A stretch of 64,000 nucleotides of DNA from Candidatus Hydrogenedentota bacterium (GTDB lineage: Bacteria > Hydrogenedentota > Hydrogenedentia > Hydrogenedentales > SLHB01): contig JABWCD010000012.1 of the NCBI GenBank assembly GCA_013359265.1, positions 89,067 through 153,066 on the forward strand, written 5' to 3'. The translations under genes and the position numbers were made by a program. This document shows positions 60,502 to 64,000 of the stretch, piece by piece. The first letter of the stretch is position 1. Every line of letters begins with the position of its first letter. Under the pieces are notes generated by a model that was not told where the DNA came from, ran no database searches, and saw only the letters and a program-made list of their open reading frames with translations.

Positions 60502-63225
60502 ATGATTTCACGGATTTCGCGTTTGCTGTGTTCTGTTGTGGTGGCGGCACATTGTTGCGGCGTCTGCTATGGCGAGAATGTGTTCCCGGGCAAAACGTGG
60601 GAGTCTCGCGATCCGCGGTCGCTGGGAGTTGACGGGGCAGCGTTGAACACGATTGCGGAGGAGCTTGGTGGGCGCGGGTGCGTGGTGAAAGACGGTTTCG
60701 TCGTGAAGACGTGGGGCGATCAGACGGAGGTTCGGGATTGGGCGTCGTCCGCGAAGCCGGTGTTGAGCACCCTGCTCTTTTTCGCGATCGAAGAAGGACA
60801 GGTGAAAGACGTCGATCAGCGCATCGCAGATTTCGGGTGGCCGCTTTCGGAAAAAGACGAGACGATGACGTTTCGGCATCTCGGCGCGATGATGGGCGGA
60901 TACGCGCGGCCGGAAGCGCCGGGCGCTGCGTGGGCGTACAACGATTTTGCGATCCAGCTTTATCAGAAGACGCTATTCGACAAGGTGTTCAAGGCCGACG
61001 CAAAGACCGTTGCCGACAATCCCAGGCGGCTCGGGGCGTTGCAGTTCGAAGATGGGTTGCAATGGAGCGATCGCGCGCGGCTGTCGGCATCTGTGCGGGA
61101 CTTCGCGCGAATCGATTGGCTGTGGTTGAACAAGGGACGCTGGGGGGACAAACAGCTCTTGCCGCGGCGCTACTTCGACGAGTACTGCGCGCCGCAGACG
61201 CCGAAAGACCTCGCGTTGTCTTCCGACGCGGAGACGAACGATTACTTGCAGATTGGAACTTATGGGGGCGGCTCGAACCATTTCAGCGATGCAGGGCCGG
61301 GCGCGTATGGGTTTAACTGGTGGTTCAACGAAACGGGCGGCACGCACCCCCAGACGCGCATGTGGCCGGACGCGCCGGCGGACATGTTTATGTCGATCGG
61401 CGCACGCGGGAATTCGAGTGCCGTGATTCCGAGTCTGAACGCGGTGCTCGTGTGCGCTGAGGGCGATTGGCAGGACAACAGCGCGGGCAACCGCAATTCA
61501 AAACAGAACCGCATACTGGGACGATTCGCGCGAGCGGTCGGGTACAAGCCGGCCGAAATTTCGCACCACGCAAAGTGGCAACCGTACACGGTCTCGGTTG
61601 CAGGACCGTCCACTAGCGAAGGTGCGGACCCGAATCCGTTCACGGACTTTCGCATGACGGTGACGTTTACGCATGGCGGCAAACAGGTGGTTGTGCCCGG
61701 CTATTTCGCGGCGGACGGCAACGCAGTGGAAACGAGCGCGGACGCGGGCGACGTGTGGCGCGCGCACTTCATGCCGGACGAAGAAGGCGAGTGGACCTAC
61801 CGCGTGTCGTTCCGCAAAGGCCCGAACGTCGCGACCGCTGACGACCCGAACACCGGTGAAGCGTGTCCGCCGGACGGCGAAACGGGCTCGTTCAGAGTCG
61901 GACCGGCGGACCCGCTCGCGCCGGGATTCTATTCGGCGGGAGCGCTGCAGTACGTCGGCAAGCGGTACCTGCGTTTCGCGGAATCGAAGAAATGGTATCT
62001 GAAAGGCGGCGCGGACAGTCCGGAGAATTTTCTGGCGTTCGCCGATTTCGATCAGACGAAACCTACGCACAGGTACGAACCGCACGCGCGCGACTTTCGC
62101 GAGGGCGATCCGACGTGGCAAGGCGGTAAGGGAAAGAACATCGTCGGCGCGCTCAATTATCTCGCGAGCAAGGGCATGAATTCGGTTTACTTTCTAACGA
62201 TGAACGTGAAGGGCGACGGTAAAGACGTCTGGCCGTGGACGAGCGAGTCCGAACGGTTCCGATTCGATTGCAGCAAGCTCGACCAGTGGGAGACCGTATT
62301 CCGGCACATGGACCGTCTCGGGCTTATGCTGCACGTCGTGTTTCAAGAGCAGGAGAACGATCAACTGCTCGACGGCGGCGAACTGGGCCCGGAACGCAGA
62401 TTGTACTTTCGCGAAATCGTTGCGCGATTCGCCCACCATCCCGCCGTGGTGTGGAACATTGGCGAAGAAAACACGAATACGGAGGAACAGCGCCGCGCGT
62501 TTTTCGCGCACATACGCGACCTCGACCCCTACGACCACCCGATCGTAATTCACACGTTCCCGAGCCAGCGCGACGAGGTGTACACGCCATTGCTGGGCGA
62601 GAAGAACCTGGACGGCCCATCGCTGCAGTTTGGGAAGGCCGAACAGACCTATAAGGAGACGATAAAGTGGGTAGAACGATCGGCGGATGCAGGCAAGCCC
62701 TGGTTCGTGTGCAACGACGAGATCGGGCCCGCGGACACGGGCGTGAAACCGGACGCAGACGATCCGGATCATGACGACGTGCGCAAGCACGCCCTGTGGG
62801 GAAACCTGATGGCGGGCGGGTCCGGCGCGGAGTGGTTGTTCGGATACAAGTACGCGCACAACGACATCACGTGCGAAGACTGGCGGTCCCGCGACATCAT
62901 GTGGGACCAGACTCGCTACGCATTGGAGTTTTTCGCGAGGTTGCCGTTCTCTCAAATGGAACCTGCAAACGACGTGGTAAGCGGCGGCAACGCGTGGTGC
63001 CTCGCGAAACCGGGCGAGGCCTACGCAATCTATGCGTGGCCCGCAACGGGGCTTTCGGTGACACTGCCAAAGGGTGCGTACCGCGTACGATGGTTCAATC
63101 CGCGCGCGGGCGGCGAGCCGAAAAACGGTGTGGACATCGCCGGCGGATCGGCACAGTCGATTGGTAATCCGCCGGAGGATGCGGAGAAGGATTGGGCGGT
63201 GATCATCAAGCGAAAGACAAAATGA
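60502..63225 (+). CDS. Fusion of a beta-lactamase-like serine hydrolase and a glycosidase-like barrel
   Basis: A 907-residue protein with a signal peptide (about 1-24). Residues about 35-345 are a serine beta-lactamase-like domain: SSAK (Ser82, Lys85) is the SXXK motif, and WAYNDFAIQLY sits where YXN is expected, with Asp in place of Asn. Residues about 365-470 are a beta-sandwich like DUF5060 (WQPYTVSV, HFMPDEEGEWTYRVSF). Residues about 475-905 form a glycosidase-like barrel (GALNYLASKGMNSVYF, VVWNIGEENTN with a likely catalytic Glu, PWFVCNDEIGP). The end overlaps the C39-like gene (ATGA). The domain combination is unusual. Confidence 0.75.
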   Translation: MISRISRLLCSVVVAAHCCGVCYGENVFPGKTWESRDPRSLGVDGAALNTIAEELGGRGCVVKDGFVVKTWGDQTEVRDWASSAKPVLSTLLFFAIEEGQVKDVDQRIADFGWPLSEKDETMTFRHLGAMMGGYARPEAPGAAWAYNDFAIQLYQKTLFDKVFKADAKTVADNPRRLGALQFEDGLQWSDRARLSASVRDFARIDWLWLNKGRWGDKQLLPRRYFDEYCAPQTPKDLALSSDAETNDYLQIGTYGGGSNHFSDAGPGAYGFNWWFNETGGTHPQTRMWPDAPADMFMSIGARGNSSAVIPSLNAVLVCAEGDWQDNSAGNRNSKQNRILGRFARAVGYKPAEISHHAKWQPYTVSVAGPSTSEGADPNPFTDFRMTVTFTHGGKQVVVPGYFAADGNAVETSADAGDVWRAHFMPDEEGEWTYRVSFRKGPNVATADDPNTGEACPPDGETGSFRVGPADPLAPGFYSAGALQYVGKRYLRFAESKKWYLKGGADSPENFLAFADFDQTKPTHRYEPHARDFREGDPTWQGGKGKNIVGALNYLASKGMNSVYFLTMNVKGDGKDVWPWTSESERFRFDCSKLDQWETVFRHMDRLGLMLHVVFQEQENDQLLDGGELGPERRLYFREIVARFAHHPAVVWNIGEENTNTEEQRRAFFAHIRDLDPYDHPIVIHTFPSQRDEVYTPLLGEKNLDGPSLQFGKAEQTYKETIKWVERSADAGKPWFVCNDEIGPADTGVKPDADDPDHDDVRKHALWGNLMAGGSGAEWLFGYKYAHNDITCEDWRSRDIMWDQTRYALEFFARLPFSQMEPANDVVSGGNAWCLAKPGEAYAIYAWPATGLSVTLPKGAYRVRWFNPRAGGEPKNGVDIAGGSAQSIGNPPEDAEKDWAVIIKRKTK

Positions 63226-63941
63226 AGAAGGGATGCAAACGTAGATTTCTTGGCTGCTGCGCTGTATCAGCCGTTCTATCAGTCGTCCTCGTGATTATCT
63301 CTATCCCACTTGTCCGGCAGTGGCAACGGGAGGTTGCCAAAAAAGTGGGCGGTCCTCACGCGATACAGCTTGCGCAACAAGAATTGCGCGAAGTCGCCCC
63401 CGAAGTACAGTTGGAAAGTCATACATGCGGGCTGCACACCCTCCGCACAATCTATTCCGCTTTCGGTTTGAATCCAGACTTAGAGAACCTGCGGTTTCGG
63501 CTCGGCGTCGACCGTACTGCCAACCCGCTCGATCCGGAATCAATTGGGACGCTTCAGCCGGATATATTGCGCGTACTGGTCCAAGACGGATTCTCCTACG
63601 AACGCGTGTATCTGTCGATTCCTGACGCCGCGGACGAAATCACTTCAAGCATGAAAGACAACAAGATGGCGGCTGCGCTCATTCGCCGGCGGCAAAATGG
63701 GAACCTGCACTGGGTCGCACTGCGATACGAATCTGATTCGAGCGTGCGCGTATTGGATTCGCTCGAAAAGGAGCCGTATGTCGAGCCTGCGCAAGCGTTC
63801 GTGGATGACTGTCTGCTTTCGTGCATTGTAGTATCGCCGTCCCATAACCCTCCGGGTGAAGACACGGATATCGAATGGGCGCACTTGGAAGGTTCGTGGG
63901 GTGGGCGTGCTCCCCTAAAAGTAGACCAGTTGGAATGTTAG
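63222..63941 (+). CDS. C39-like cysteine peptidase, C-terminus replaced by IS sequence
   Basis: A 239-residue frame starting at 63222. A membrane anchor (about 9-32) precedes a C39-type domain: Cys69 in SHTCGLHTLR, His163 in GNLHWVALR and Asp179 in VLDSLEKE give a full Cys-His-Asp set. Such peptidases cut leader peptides or act as lone periplasmic proteases. From about 63905 the DNA appears to be an IS3-family end, so the last dozen or so residues (after GSWGG) and the stop are probably contributed by the insertion. The function may survive if the catalytic core is complete. Confidence 0.65.
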   Translation: MKKGCKRRFLGCCAVSAVLSVVLVIISIPLVRQWQREVAKKVGGPHAIQLAQQELREVAPEVQLESHTCGLHTLRTIYSAFGLNPDLENLRFRLGVDRTANPLDPESIGTLQPDILRVLVQDGFSYERVYLSIPDAADEITSSMKDNKMAAALIRRRQNGNLHWVALRYESDSSVRVLDSLEKEPYVEPAQAFVDDCLLSCIVVSPSHNPPGEDTDIEWAHLEGSWGGRAPLKVDQLEC

Positions 63942-64000
63942 GATCTCCGGGCATGAAGGAGGTCCGAGATGAAGAAGAAGCGGTTTACGGAAGAGCAGAT
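63905..64000 (+). mobile_element. Left end of an IS3-family insertion sequence (runs off window)
   Basis: The terminal-repeat-like GTGCTCCCCTAAAAGTAGACC stretch begins near 63905 and is followed by AAGGAGG and an orfA start at 63969 reading MKKKRFTEEQ, the typical N-terminus of IS3-family OrfA. The exact boundary (about 63898-63910) and target duplication cannot be set without the right end. Confidence 0.65.
63969..64000 (+). CDS. IS3-family transposase OrfA (5' end only)
   Basis: ATG at 63969 after a strong AAGGAGG. The ten visible codons read MKKKRFTEEQ, typical of the helix-turn-helix OrfA that is joined to OrfB by frameshifting in IS3 elements. The rest lies beyond the window. Confidence 0.75.
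   Translation, partial: MKKKRFTEEQ

Overview
The window looks like a chromosomal segment of a GC-rich, Gram-negative, largely anaerobic or facultative heterotroph. Diderm markers are several lipobox lipoproteins, an Lgt-family enzyme, a family 9 (heptosyltransferase-type) glycosyltransferase and an exosortase-H-like protease. The mix of TAT-exported Gfo/Idh/MocA oxidoreductases, a ceramidase-like protein, unusual glycoside-hydrolase fusions, group 3b hydrogenase, Rnf and giant PFOR recalls PVC or Hydrogenedentota-type genomes. No rRNA or universal marker is present, so the phylum is only a guess.

Layout. 1-2970: small membrane protein, then an EIIA-CBS regulator coupled to an ArsB/NhaD-type permease. 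3300-5291 (-): motAB. 5490-11050: enoyl-CoA hydratase, then an envelope cluster (Lgt, secreted transglutaminase, DUF1318-like lipoprotein, exosortase-H-like protease and a membrane partner). 11101-14439: sugar-isomerase-like protein, P-domain lipoprotein, oxidoreductase. 14705-26038 (+): rnfB, PFOR, rnfCDGEA, a Cys-rich mini-protein and a plant-type ferredoxin-NADP reductase in one tightly packed run. 26308-37234 (-): a complete group 3b [NiFe]-hydrogenase operon (hydB, cNMP-binding protein, hydG, hydD, hydA, protease, hypABFCDE). These two islands converge on a short array of palindromic repeats and form one 22.5-kb redox locus: pyruvate reduces ferredoxin, which can feed Rnf (NADH plus ion gradient) or the reductase (NADPH), while the hydrogenase exchanges NADPH with H2.

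37777-48159: PhyH oxygenase, tandem alpha/beta hydrolase, a TerC transporter behind a probable Mn riboswitch, a secreted protein of unknown function, gamma-glutamyltransferase coupled to ComB, and a glycosyltransferase. 48349-48443 is tRNA-Ser(GCU). 48588-51882 is a signalling cluster (histidine kinase, Rcp1-type receiver, and a convergent receiver-kinase that lacks the phospho-accepting His). 51905-63225 holds a phosphoesterase, an oxidoreductase, PepF, a lipoprotein, a CBM-like secreted protein with a tiny membrane partner, a release-factor-like protein, a YjfB-type protein, a ceramidase-like protein and a serine-hydrolase/glycosidase fusion. The right end is a C39-like peptidase apparently cut by an IS3-family insertion sequence that runs off the window.

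Assignments rest on reading motifs by eye; no homology search was possible.
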